From Mesaphorura yosii (Eukaryota > Arthropoda > Collembola > Poduromorpha > Tullbergiidae), in the NCBI GenBank assembly GCA_009869945.1, contig WIXG01000431.1, positions 1 to 57,007 of the forward strand: a DNA stretch of 57,007 nucleotides. Direction: 5' to 3'. Below are positions 25,301 to 33,548 of the stretch, in pieces. The notes beneath the pieces were generated by a model that saw nothing but the letters and a program-made list of their open reading frames with translations, searched no databases and was not told where the DNA came from. Made by a program: the position numbers and the translations under genes. Position 1 is the first letter of the stretch, and each line of letters starts with the position of its first letter.

Positions 25301-26514
25301 CGCGGTCGGTCGCCGTCACATCGACGACCTGCATTTGGAGGTCAGCGTGTACTTTCGGGAGCGCGAAGGGCGTCTCGAGCTTTTCCGGGTGGCGCGTGAT
25401 CATCGCCCGGGCTTCGGCCACGACGGGGCTCAGAACTAGAACAAAGGAGATAAGCGACGGCGATGAGCGGCACGTGCATACAAGCCTGGCGTCTGCTGTC
25501 CTGGTGTGGACGTGTTTACGCCTTACCGTAGTTGATATCTGCGGCGTTTTCGCTCTCGTTCTCTACGAAATCTTTGAGTTTGACCACAATCTCTTTGATT
25601 GCCGCCTCGGTTGCGGTCTCGTCTCCGCTTCGATCGAAATTCGCTCCAAACAGCTGTTCTTTGGCCTGGCTCGAGTTCCAGTACACGGAAAGTCGCTCCA
25701 GCTCGCCTTTCTACGACGCAAAAAGGCAAAAGTAAATGCAAATGCAATTACTGATTAGCAAATGAGACACAACACAAGACTCAAACGTATTCTGACCTTG
25801 TAGAACGTCGTAGACTTGGTTGCCTCCCCATGGCTCCATTCCTCGATCTCCTCCACGTCCTTGACGGCCAATTTCTTGAGCATTGCGCCCGTCGCGTACG
25901 CACCACCGTCGGCATTCCCCTCCCCGCCATCCTCAAAGCGAATATGCACGTTCTCAAGTGCGACCTTCGCGCTCTGCACATAGGACATCGCTGTCTTCAT
26001 AGCGAAGCCCGGCTCCTCGTCCGGAGGAGGCCCGCCTGTAGCCGCCTCGAGCTCTTTCTTAATCAGAGCCTCCAGCTCCGCCCGCTTTCGCTCAAGCGCA
26101 GCCGCCGCCTCCCGCTTTTCATCGTACGACAGTCGCCTGAGCCCTCTCGCGAGCACCAGCACGTCGGTCACCGTGACGGTGAGACCCGCCACAAGCCCGA
26201 GCTCTACATAAATCCTCCCGATACCCCCGAGCAGGTCTAACTCGAAGGGCAGGTCCAGGCCGAGGTCTTGTAGCAGAGTCGGTCGAAATTGAAGGTCCTT
26301 CAGCTCGAGCGTCGCCCCGCTGAATATACTGACTAAAAGGGGAGAGAAAGAAGTGAGGCGCCAAGGTCGAAGCGTGAATTTGAATTTTAACCGAGAGATT
26401 CGTTCTTTTGAGTGTCTTACTTTCGAAGGCAAACTTGTCTGCAACAAAGTTGCGAAATATTTTGCTCAGATAAGGTTTGAGCTTGTCAACAATGAAATTG
26501 GTGGCGTACTCCAT
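16371..26514 (-). CDS. Vps13: VPS13-like bridge lipid-transfer protein, complete ten-exon gene
   Basis: Very long groove-shaped protein that moves lipids between organelles at contact sites. Exons in order: 26514-26421, 26332-25797, 25710-25527, 25435-24568, 24497-22715, 22636-21265, 21205-21036, 20965-20243, 20144-20082, 19973-16371. All junctions are GT-AG and the phases sum to 3131 residues, normal for VPS13. The N-terminal chorein region reads SGATLELKDLQFRPTLLQDL, then coiled-coil-prone charged stretches (about 105-135 and in exon 4, followed by a SGWGWGWGSSSS linker typical of the family) and VALENVHIRFED. Exon 10 carries the SHR-BD/adaptor-binding region (ISPRYTITN, PFWPH) and the C-terminal amphipathic region (SFSMAG... 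LIGAMLGSS). RMRAPRELRVGVAITPY resembles the start of the PH-like domain, but then comes a 70-residue Ala/Gln/Gly tail and the stop. The gene is Ala-rich and GC-rich, unlike its neighbours. Confidence 0.9.
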
Positions 26515-26807
26515 CTTCTCGCCGCCGTGTTTGGTGTAAATTCAATTCAGGTAAGTTTTGGTTAATTAGTATAGCGTTAATGCTAGCACTGTACTGAGGG
26601 TGAGGGTTATTGAAGAATTAAGAACCAAATTCCAATTATTTCATGGTTTGTATTTGTAATTTTGCAGGCTAGATGATTGAAGACGAGTTATCTGCTCTTT
26701 CGTTCTTCATTGGTGAACCACAAGACTCAGATTAGCGGATTTCGGATGGTTCAGCCTAACCGCTCAAAAAACTAAAGACGAAGTTTTGGCCCTGGACTGA
26801 AAAGGCG
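26515..26807. other. 5' flank of Vps13
   Basis: Upstream sequence of Vps13, presumably 5' UTR and promoter. No further in-frame coding exon was found before the ATG at 26514. It directly abuts a chemoreceptor remnant. Confidence 0.5.
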
Positions 26808-27002
26808 TTAGACATTTAGAAGCAAGACGATGATTGGCAGAATCTTGAATTTTAGCATGGCCACAAGGAATTTTCGATCCACAAATTAGAGTGGGCCGAC
26901 TTGGTTCTTCAGTGCTCGGCACGAACGATGAAGGGCCATGAGGTAGCGGCATATTTCTACGGAATAGGAGCAGGACGACTGCAGGTGAGCATTTTTGAAC
27001 GC
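26808..27002 (-). pseudogene. Chemoreceptor C-terminal remnant with nonsense codon
   Basis: A 65-codon stretch on the minus strand reads AFKNAHLQSSC..., CRYLMALHRSCRALKNQVGPL, a TAA stop, FVDRKFLVAMLKFKILPIIV, then LLLNV and a terminal stop. It lines up over its whole length with the last exon part of the receptors at 27392 and 28965 (GRYLRALKRSCRVLRNEVGPL-Y-FVDRRLILTMLKFK...). The Tyr codon of PLYFVD has become TAA. Upstream the frame is quickly closed by TGA and no N-terminal homology is visible, so only the 3' end of a gene survives. It is non-functional. Confidence 0.8.
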
Positions 27003-27391
27003 CGTCGATTGCGATGCCATTACTCACTATCCTCTGCATTACGTAAACCTTCATCGCAAGGCTTGATTAAAACTATCAATTTGTGCAGGAAGGACAGACA
27101 GATAATATATTCAGGGAATCCAAGTCGGGAATTTTGAGAGCGGGCAAGTATAGCTTAATTAGAATTGAAGCTCGGAGGCTGTAGTCGTTCGTCTAATTGT
27201 TGTGAGCATTAGTATGGGTTCGCCACAAGTAATTTGCTGATCACATTAATCCAGAGTTCTTCTGCCACAACACCACTAACAGTTCATTGGCTACTGCTTA
27301 CAACAAGTCACATGTGAAATGACATTATAATTGAAGGATATAAAAATTCTAGATTCTACACCCTAGATAGACTGCATTTCCGACCACTAAA

Positions 27392-28537
27392 TTAGAGATT
27401 CAGAAGCAAGAAGATGATGGCATCAACTTTGAACTTGAGCATGGTCAAAATGAGTCGTCGATCCACAAAATAAAGTGGGCCCACCTCATTTCGCAGAACA
27501 CGGCACGATCGTTTAAGCGCCCTGAGGTACCGGCCTTCCTGTCCTGAGCCAAACCGTGAAGGTTCCGGGAGTGCCTTCTTGAATGCCGCCGATAGTTCAA
27601 AGGTTTGGGCCAGCGGGAGAATGGGAGCCAGTTCAATGATCGTGCCAGTGGCTAAGAAGCAGATCAAGAAGATAAGAAGGAGCACGGGCGCACCTTGAGA
27701 GTGAAATTTAATGATGAGGACAGCTACGATTGGTCCGAGCGTCTCGCATACGGACTTCAGAAGTGGGACGAAAGTTCTCGCAAGGGTCACGTTGAAGAAG
27801 TTGTTGAGCACGGCCAAGGCCCTGTACTCTTCAACAAGGACTTCAAGCTCTTCTTGCTTTACCACCCGTTCGCGGAGAGTTCGCAGAATGTGGGACGTAG
27901 TGACGCAGTACACGTAGCCAAGACCAAAGGCGAAGATGGCGTAGTTGGAAAGTTCCAAAAACGCGTGCCAGCCCACTGCGCAGGACAGCGCAAATGTAGC
28001 GAGAGACTGATACCGCATTGGGAGGGTCGAGTCCGGGTGGAAACGGGCACCGCGTGTGAAGAGCAGCATGAGCGACAGTCCAACGCAAGAAAGCCTGATC
28101 CCGATGAAGAGAGCTTGCAGGCCATGCTCTCCCAGACTCGACACAGTGCTCTTGGGCTTGCTGGGCTGGCGGGCCAGGCGATCCAACTGATTTGTTAATA
28201 CAAGGAACTCGTGCAGACGGCATTGCGCCAGGACCCAAACTCCGATCAGTAACAAAACGGTGGATATCAGAACGGAATACATCAGGACTCTCACCAGCCC
28301 TGAAAGGTGGCTGAGGTCAGGCACTGAAATGCTTACGCTTGTCTGTGTCAAATGGATGAAATAGGCGACATGCAGCACGAGTTTAGCGGTGTACCATTTG
28401 GCCTTCCAAGCAGATATTGTGTATGACATGCAGCGTAAAGGCTTCGGACCTGGAAACCGGTCAAATGGAAACGTGAAGCAGGTCCCTGCATTTATACTTT
28501 GTGAAAAGAGCTTCTGTTCGAGATCGCTTAGCAACAT
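27392..28537 (-). CDS. Gr-like chemoreceptor, single exon, tandem copy A
   Basis: 381-residue multi-pass membrane protein with no intron. It starts MLLSDLEQKLFSQSINAG followed by CFTFPFDRFPG, a start shared by the copies at 28965 and 40040, which fixes the initiation codon. About seven hydrophobic segments are spread over the protein; conserved landmarks are LLFTRGARFHPDS, EYRALAVLNN, LARTFVPLLK and the C-terminal RSCRVLRNEVGPLYFVDRR. The family is inferred from this layout and from length; the classic Gr C-terminal TYxxxxxQ motif is not obvious. It is intact. It lies 427 bp downstream of copy B in the same orientation, a head-to-tail tandem duplicate. Its final 61 residues match copy B at 57 positions, far closer than the rest. 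Confidence 0.78.
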   Translation of the reverse strand: MLLSDLEQKLFSQSINAGTCFTFPFDRFPGPKPLRCMSYTISAWKAKWYTAKLVLHVAYFIHLTQTSVSISVPDLSHLSGLVRVLMYSVLISTVLLLIGVWVLAQCRLHEFLVLTNQLDRLARQPSKPKSTVSSLGEHGLQALFIGIRLSCVGLSLMLLFTRGARFHPDSTLPMRYQSLATFALSCAVGWHAFLELSNYAIFAFGLGYVYCVTTSHILRTLRERVVKQEELEVLVEEYRALAVLNNFFNVTLARTFVPLLKSVCETLGPIVAVLIIKFHSQGAPVLLLIFLICFLATGTIIELAPILPLAQTFELSAAFKKALPEPSRFGSGQEGRYLRALKRSCRVLRNEVGPLYFVDRRLILTMLKFKVDAIIFLLLNL

Positions 28538-28964
28538 TGCTCGAGTCTGAGAACTTAAGCTTGAACCTTTCTTGGGCGCTCCTTCTTCCGATTAGACCTG
28601 AACTATTGCGGCGAGCTGACCCGAGGGAAATGTTCAAGTCTGGTCTAATAAAAGTCAGAAATAATTATCCCGGATCGCGACTTGTGGCAGTTTAGCAAAC
28701 ATCATTATTTTTCTTCGTTAGCGCCGTGTTTACTATTGCATAATTTCGACTTGCAGATTAAGCCTAAAATATTGCATGCATTTCGTAGAATGAGAGAACA
28801 AAAATCCCATCAAAGCGAACTTTTGCAAGATTGCCCAAATTAATTGCTTTTCTTCTATAAGCTACATTTAAATTAAGGTATCGAAAATTACATGCGGAAG
28901 GAACAATTAAATTAAAAGATCGTTCAATACTGGATTCAACAGAACGCCAGGCCCTTCTACTAAA
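28538..28964. other. Spacer between tandem receptors A and B
   Basis: 427 bp of AT-rich sequence holding the promoter of copy A and the 3' flank of copy B. No gene or repeat seen. Confidence 0.6.
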
Positions 28965-30122
28965 TTAGAGATTCAGAAGTAAGACAATGATGACATCAAT
29001 CTTGAATTTCAGCATGGTCAAAATGAGTCGTCGATCCACAAAGTAAAGTGGGCCCACCTCATTTCGCAGGACACGGCAAGATCGTTTTAGTGCCCTGAGG
29101 TATCGGCCTTCCTGTCCTGAGCCAAATCGAGATGATTCCGGCAGTGCCTTTTTGAATGTTGTCGACATCTCGAAGGTTTGCGCCAGCGGCAGAATTGGGG
29201 CCAGCTCCACGACTGCTCCGGTTATCGTCGAACACGCTAAAATGACGACCAAGAGCGTGGGCGCACTTTGATTATGCAGTTTGATGATGAGTACTGTCAC
29301 AATGGGTCCAAGCGTCTCGCAAAGGGTTTTCAGTAACGGGACAAAAGTCCTCGCGAGTGTTGCATTGAAGGAGTTATTGAGTACCGCCAATGCCCGGTAT
29401 TCTTGAACAAGGTTGTAGTAGAACTCTTGCTGTTGGGCCACCCCTCGGGCTTGTAGGCAGAGGTCCCGCAGGATGTGTGACGAAATGATGAAGTACACGT
29501 AACCAAGACCAAGTGTAAAGATTACGTAGTTGACGACTTCGATGATCGAATGCCAAGCAATCGCGCAAGATAGAACAAAGTTCACAAGACACCGATGCTG
29601 AGGTGGGAGGATTGACTCCGGGTGGAAATCAGCGCCACGTGTGAAGAGAACCAAAAATGTTAGTGCACAGCAGGAGAGCTTGAGCGCTAGGAAGAGACCC
29701 TGAAGGGTTCTCTCTCGCAGATGAGGTACCTGATTGACGGTCTTCTTCTGTTGGTGCGCAAGACCTGCCAGCTGTTTCGTGAAGGTCAAGAACTCCTGCA
29801 AACGCCCCTGCCCCAGAACCCACGTGGCGATGACAAATACGTGAACGAAAATCAAAATCAGATGTGTCATAGTTCGAAGAAGGCCTGCCAAGTCGTTCAG
29901 ATCAGCTACGGCTATGCTACCAATTGTTCGCATCAAATTGGAAAAGTAGGCAACATGCAGGGCAACTTTAGCCTTGTACCATCGGGCTTTCCAGCTGGAC
30001 TTTGTGAACGATAGACGTAGTGCTGGCTTCATGCTCGGAGCCCTGTCGAATGGAAATGTAAAGCAAGCGCCTGCACCAAGAGTTTGTGAAAAGAGGCTAT
30101 GTTCAAGATTGCTCAACAGCAT
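28965..30122 (-). CDS. Gr-like chemoreceptor, single exon, tandem copy B
   Basis: 385-residue intron-less receptor, intact, starting MLLSNLEHSLFSQTLGAG. Landmarks are the same as in copy A: TRGADFHPES, GLGYVYFIISSHILRDL, EYRALAVLNNSFNATLARTF, ELAPILPLAQTFEM, and the near-invariant C-terminus. It is closer in its N-terminal two thirds to the truncated copy at 40040-40638 (both read SVADLNDLAGLLR or SIAVADLNDLAGLLR and EFLTFTKQ...GLAHQQKK) than to copy A, but its last 61 residues are almost identical to copy A. That mosaic points to gene conversion at the 3' end. It presumably acts in the dendritic membrane of sensory neurons; ligand unknown. Confidence 0.78.
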   Translation of the reverse strand: MLLSNLEHSLFSQTLGAGACFTFPFDRAPSMKPALRLSFTKSSWKARWYKAKVALHVAYFSNLMRTIGSIAVADLNDLAGLLRTMTHLILIFVHVFVIATWVLGQGRLQEFLTFTKQLAGLAHQQKKTVNQVPHLRERTLQGLFLALKLSCCALTFLVLFTRGADFHPESILPPQHRCLVNFVLSCAIAWHSIIEVVNYVIFTLGLGYVYFIISSHILRDLCLQARGVAQQQEFYYNLVQEYRALAVLNNSFNATLARTFVPLLKTLCETLGPIVTVLIIKLHNQSAPTLLVVILACSTITGAVVELAPILPLAQTFEMSTTFKKALPESSRFGSGQEGRYLRALKRSCRVLRNEVGPLYFVDRRLILTMLKFKIDVIIVLLLNL

Positions 30123-30781
30123 TTCTCGAGTTCCTGCACTTTCCTTGCTTCATAACTTGTCAACTCATCAGACTGTTGTATCGACTCACTTGTCTCCCTC
30201 AACTGTTAACTGTCTAACAGTTAGACGACAGAGTGAAAATACCGTAATTATAAAGGTTCGTTCCCGTGGCACGCCTTTAATTAGTATTTTCTTTATTAAT
30301 TCGTCACATCAATGTCGATTTGGAAAGTAAGCAACTCTGACCCACACATGTTTGGAAAGATACCATACACACACTCAGCGATACGTCCATGTCCTTGGGC
30401 ACCCATTTTTGTTCCTCTTTAGTGGTAGCTTTCGTCTGGCAAATGCGAAGCTAAATAAAAACGGGCAAAGCACAAAGGAATACAAAAACAATGCCAACAG
30501 CCGGTCAATTAAAGCTGAAGCCTAATTCAGTTCGCCATAAATAAGAGAGTGAAGAAAAAGCAATTATGGTTTAGAATTTTATTTCGGAGAAATGATTCAT
30601 TCAGTCGTGCTTAGCTTTAGTAGCCTTAACTAAGTAAATAGATGGAGTCGATAAGTCTAGAGGTTATAATCCCCAGTTACGCACTCGAGCAACAGCAAAT
30701 GGAGAGATGTTGTTTATGTTTAAGGGATTTCTCAATCTATTCCAGACTCGAAACTAAAAACACGATTCCTAATTTGATCCA
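30123..30781. other. Spacer upstream of receptor B
   Basis: 659 bp without a supportable gene; presumably the promoter of copy B on its left side. No repeats or splice-site-bounded frames seen. Confidence 0.55.
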
Positions 30782-30990
30782 TTAAATATTCAGAAGCAGG
30801 AAGATGGCCACATCGATCTTGAATTTAAGCAAATGAGTGATCGATCCACAAAATATAGCGGCCAGACCTCATTCCTCAGGACACGACATGATTGTCTAAA
30901 CACCCTGATATAACGACCCTTGTCCACGACTGCCGACAAGGAAGAATAAATTGATGAAAAAGATTTTATGAACTGGCGTGGGATACCAGC
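30782..30990 (-). pseudogene. Second chemoreceptor C-terminal remnant
   Basis: On the minus strand, KGRYIRVFRQSCRVLRNEV followed by WPLYFVDRSLI matches the 3' end of receptors A and B. After SLI the frame shifts, and the adjacent frame continues LKFKIDVAIFLLLNI and TAA at the same relative place as LLLNL-stop in the intact genes. So it ends exactly like a real receptor but has lost about two codons and the frame. Upstream of about 30990 no receptor homology is visible. As in the remnant at 26.8 kb, only the 3' end persists. Confidence 0.75.
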
Positions 30991-30999
30991 TTTCTGCGA

Positions 31000-31639
31000 A
31001 CGCTGTGTGAAGTCCACGCCAACAAGCTGTGGCAGATCAACGCCATGCGTCGCCAGATGCATGCGCACGCACTATGTGCAGTCGATCCTGATTGAGTGGT
31101 TCATGCTTGCATTCGTGTCCGGCAGCTGCGTGCTTGCCGTCCCGCTCATGTTTGCTTTTCTCATGCGGCCGGGGGCGGTGGAAAACCTGTACATGCTCCT
31201 GCACGGTGGGGGTTCCACCGGAGGGCCTTGGGACCTGCTGGTGGGCCGGCTGGCCTTCTCGTGCGCAGCAGTCACGTCCCTCACATATTCGCTGTACAAG
31301 ATCCTTCCGTCCTCATCCTCTGCAACGCCGTGCTGGTCCTGGACTGAATGCGGGCCACCCACACCTGCTTGCAGCAGGGGCGAATGTCCTTCCAGCAGGC
31401 CTTAACCGAGGCACGCGCGATTCGTGTTTTCATGTCACTCTTCACTCTTCGACCTGGCAGCGCGCGTGCCAGGTCAGCGGACCACACGGGGCTGGCCAAC
31501 GCGTACGGCTCTGCCGTCTAGGAGCTGCTCGTCGTCACGACGACGGTCAAGATGGAGATGCAAGACTTGTCGGTCGTCATGGCGGACGCGTTTGGGGGCG
31601 GTGCGGGCGTGTCGCTCGGCTCGCCGAGGTCGGTCTAGG
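31000..31639 (+). pseudogene. Degenerate membrane-protein reading frames
   Basis: Plus-strand frame 30968-31405 contains clear hydrophobic helices (FMLAFVSGSCVLAVPLMFAF, and RLAFSCAAVTSLTYSLYKI), and the neighbouring frame continues with VLILCNAVLVLD, a stop, then MSFQQALTEARAIRVF. Two more in-frame stops follow near 31519 and 31636. Composition is coding-like (GC-rich, few AT runs). The SVLI...LVLD order resembles PSVLIMFMVGTSAVLVDI of the receptor at 35.6 kb, so this may be another dead chemoreceptor on the opposite strand, but I cannot be sure. It is certainly not an intact gene. Confidence 0.35.
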
Positions 31640-32228
31640 TGAACGTGTTGGCCGACGGCAAGCAGCAGTCACAAAACCAGTCGCAGTTTAAAGCGTCGAC
31701 AAAGTACGTCACGTTCCCCGTGCCGTACGGCGACTCGCACCGGTGGATCAACACGCCGGGCGGGGATGAGTACATTTCCGTCTGGGCACGGGACGTTAAA
31801 AGTGAGTCTGGGGCATGCCATGTCCAAGGTCCCATTTATTGTGCTATTGTTTGTACAGCAAAGGATTTTGTGGACAAGATAGACTACTACTATCAGGAGC
31901 GACATCCAAATGTACTGGCGCTTCGCCTTGAGGATGAAAACGGGCACAATTGGCACCCGTATTTCATGGCTGGCAGTGGCTCAGCAGGCGGGCGGTGGTT
32001 TAACGATTGCGAAATGCGGCCGAGGTCATTCTTCCACTGCAGCATTGAGGGCATGGGCACCACCAAACACGTGGGACTGCTGCTCGCCCGAGCCGGGGGT
32101 TGCGGCCGACGGGCAGCACTGTGCCTCCGCGTGCGAATTTGAACGGCGCGATAACCAGTGGAACTGAGTCGATGAAGAGCACACGAAATGGGCCTACTGC
32201 TCAATGCCAGTGGAGAAACCAATACACC
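31640..32228 (+). pseudogene. Remnant of a Cys-rich protein gene with recognisable intron
   Basis: An open frame from about 31640 carries a perfect donor (AAAA|GTGAGT) at 31802 and acceptor TTTGTACAG ending at 31858; removing this 57-nt intron keeps the frame (...ISVWARDVK then KDFVDKIDYYYQERHPN). The second exon runs through WFNDCEMRPRSFFHCSIEG. Near 32070 the coding sense moves to another frame: WDCCSPEPGVAADGQHC, ASACEFERRDNQWN, TGA, VDEEHTKWAYCSM. The spacing C...C...W..V...W.YCS suggests a small cysteine repeat found in some secreted invertebrate proteins (from memory, uncertain). One frameshift and a Trp-to-TGA change make it a pseudogene. Extent of the original gene unknown. Confidence 0.5.
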
Positions 32229-32310
32229 GATCCTCAAAATTGAACGTCTTGTCTGCCTCCTGCTCGCCAGGTTCAATGTTGGACGATTACATATTCCAGT
32301 CACAGTAAAG

Positions 32311-32631
32311 ATGGATTCTCTCCTGAGATGGGCGATATTTCTTTTGGCTTTCGGGCTTCTCGCCACATCTGCCCGGCTGACGAAGCAGCGGCTGACCGCG
32401 ACGACGACGACGGAGTAGATAACGAATGTTGACGATCCTGACACTGGCGCGAACACGAACCCGAATGCTGACGCTGCCCCTGCTGCGGACGAAGATACCG
32501 AGGACCCCGAGAAACGACAGCGGTACGGCTCAACGTACAACCTGCCGTGCCTTCCGAGATGGTCGGAGTGCAATGACGCTGTCTTCACAACCTACTGCCC
32601 CGGAATGAGATGCAAACGACCGCAACTGTAG
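32311..32631 (+). pseudogene. Secreted cysteine-peptide precursor with an internal stop
   Basis: One reading frame of 107 codons from ATG 32311 to TAG 32631, broken only by a TAG at 32416-32418. It begins with a clear signal peptide (MDSLLRWAIFLLAFGLLATSA). After the stop comes an acidic, Asn/Ala-rich spacer, a Lys-Arg site (DPEKRQRYGS) and a C-terminal region with four cysteines (spacing C-x6-C-x8-C-x4-C, containing YCPGMRC). That is the architecture of a processed peptide: signal, acidic propeptide, dibasic cleavage, disulfide-bonded peptide. Around the stop (about 32378-32415) the neighbouring frame is also acidic and open, suggesting two compensating indels. A poly(A) signal follows at 32704. 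The family is not recognised; it could be a neuropeptide, defensive or other secreted peptide. Pseudogene, or a sequencing error at one site. Confidence 0.55.
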
Positions 32632-32703
32632 TGCGAATACCTTGACAGATGGCAGCCTTCGTCTCAAAAACCATATACATTTTATGGCCCCAACACGTTG
32701 CGA

Positions 32704-32709
32704 AATAAA
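32704..32709 (+). terminator. Candidate poly(A) signal of the peptide-precursor locus
   Basis: AATAAA 73 nt after the final stop codon of the cysteine-peptide frame, on the same strand. Confidence 0.5.
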
Positions 32710-32909
32710 AGTTGCCCAGGCACTCTGGCGCTGTTGCTGAGATGTGCGTTTTATCAGCTGTGGCGCGTGCATTGCTTGGAAATGAATGGGTGCCAAGCCA
32801 AGCCGCGAATCACGAGTGGAAATTCTTTACAGTTAGCATTGTGAACGAAATGAATGGGAACTCAGAACCCGTCGGTTAAATATTTAATTGCGCTCGCCAT
32901 CGTCCGCGC

Positions 32910-33080
32910 GGCGATCCCGTCAACTCCGCACAGGCCGTCACAGAGACGAGCATTGCCAGAGCTGCGGGAGTCCAAATATACGGGCTGGGGACTACGATCA
33001 GGGCCTCGGAAGCAGAGTTCAATAAGATCGTCGACCCGAATTCAATCGGAAGCAAGTACAGCAGCGTACCGACCATCTGG
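32910..33080 (+). pseudogene. von Willebrand A domain fragment
   Basis: A 57-codon stretch reads GDPVNSAQAVTETSIARAAG then VQIYGLGTTIRASEAEFNKI and VDPNSIGSKYSSVPTIW. The order -aGVqIYglG- then E-x-x-x-I-x-x-P is that of the last strand and helix of vWA domains. Just upstream, NGNSEPVG at about 32855 in another frame resembles the TDGNS element expected 10-20 residues earlier, separated by a frame change. No other part of the domain or a host gene is visible. It reads as an isolated, broken domain fragment. The call is from motif memory. Confidence 0.45.
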
Positions 33081-33089
33081 TGGCACCAG

Positions 33090-33548
33090 TACCGGCCTCA
33101 CTCCATATCAAAACGATCATGTGCAACAATTATCCGTAACCTGGCCCTGACCTGACTGAGCGTGTTGATGGGATGAGGACGAAAAAATTGAGCGCAGTGT
33201 AAGTTGGCGTCCATTTATCTTGAGATTCGCTGCCGCAGATTTGAGGCTTGTAAGTAACCTATAGCTTGCCATGTTGTATTATCACACGTGCGCCTTGGGC
33301 CAATTTACAAAATGAATTCTGCGCTACTAGTTGTGCGTGTGCAGTAACACGAATACAGACGAAAGTCACTTGATTTTCAATGATGAATTTTATTCGGATA
33401 GGGAAACTTGAAATTTTTCATTCTTCAACAAAGACATTAATGATTTGATACACTCCTACTATTACCAATGAAGCCAATCTAAAGCTGTTAACTACACATC
33501 CAGAAACGAAGAATACTAACTCACATTGTAGATATGACTTTAGTACTT
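33090..33548. other. Spacer, no gene seen
   Basis: AT-rich sequence after the vWA fragment and downstream of the minus-strand gene at 33549. Nothing supportable. Confidence 0.55.

Noticed and set aside
31092..31691. Plus-strand 199-codon frame in the 31-kb degenerate region
   Set aside because: Cys/Arg/Trp-rich translation typical of a shifted frame of GC-rich coding DNA; the neighbouring frames show the hydrophobic helices.
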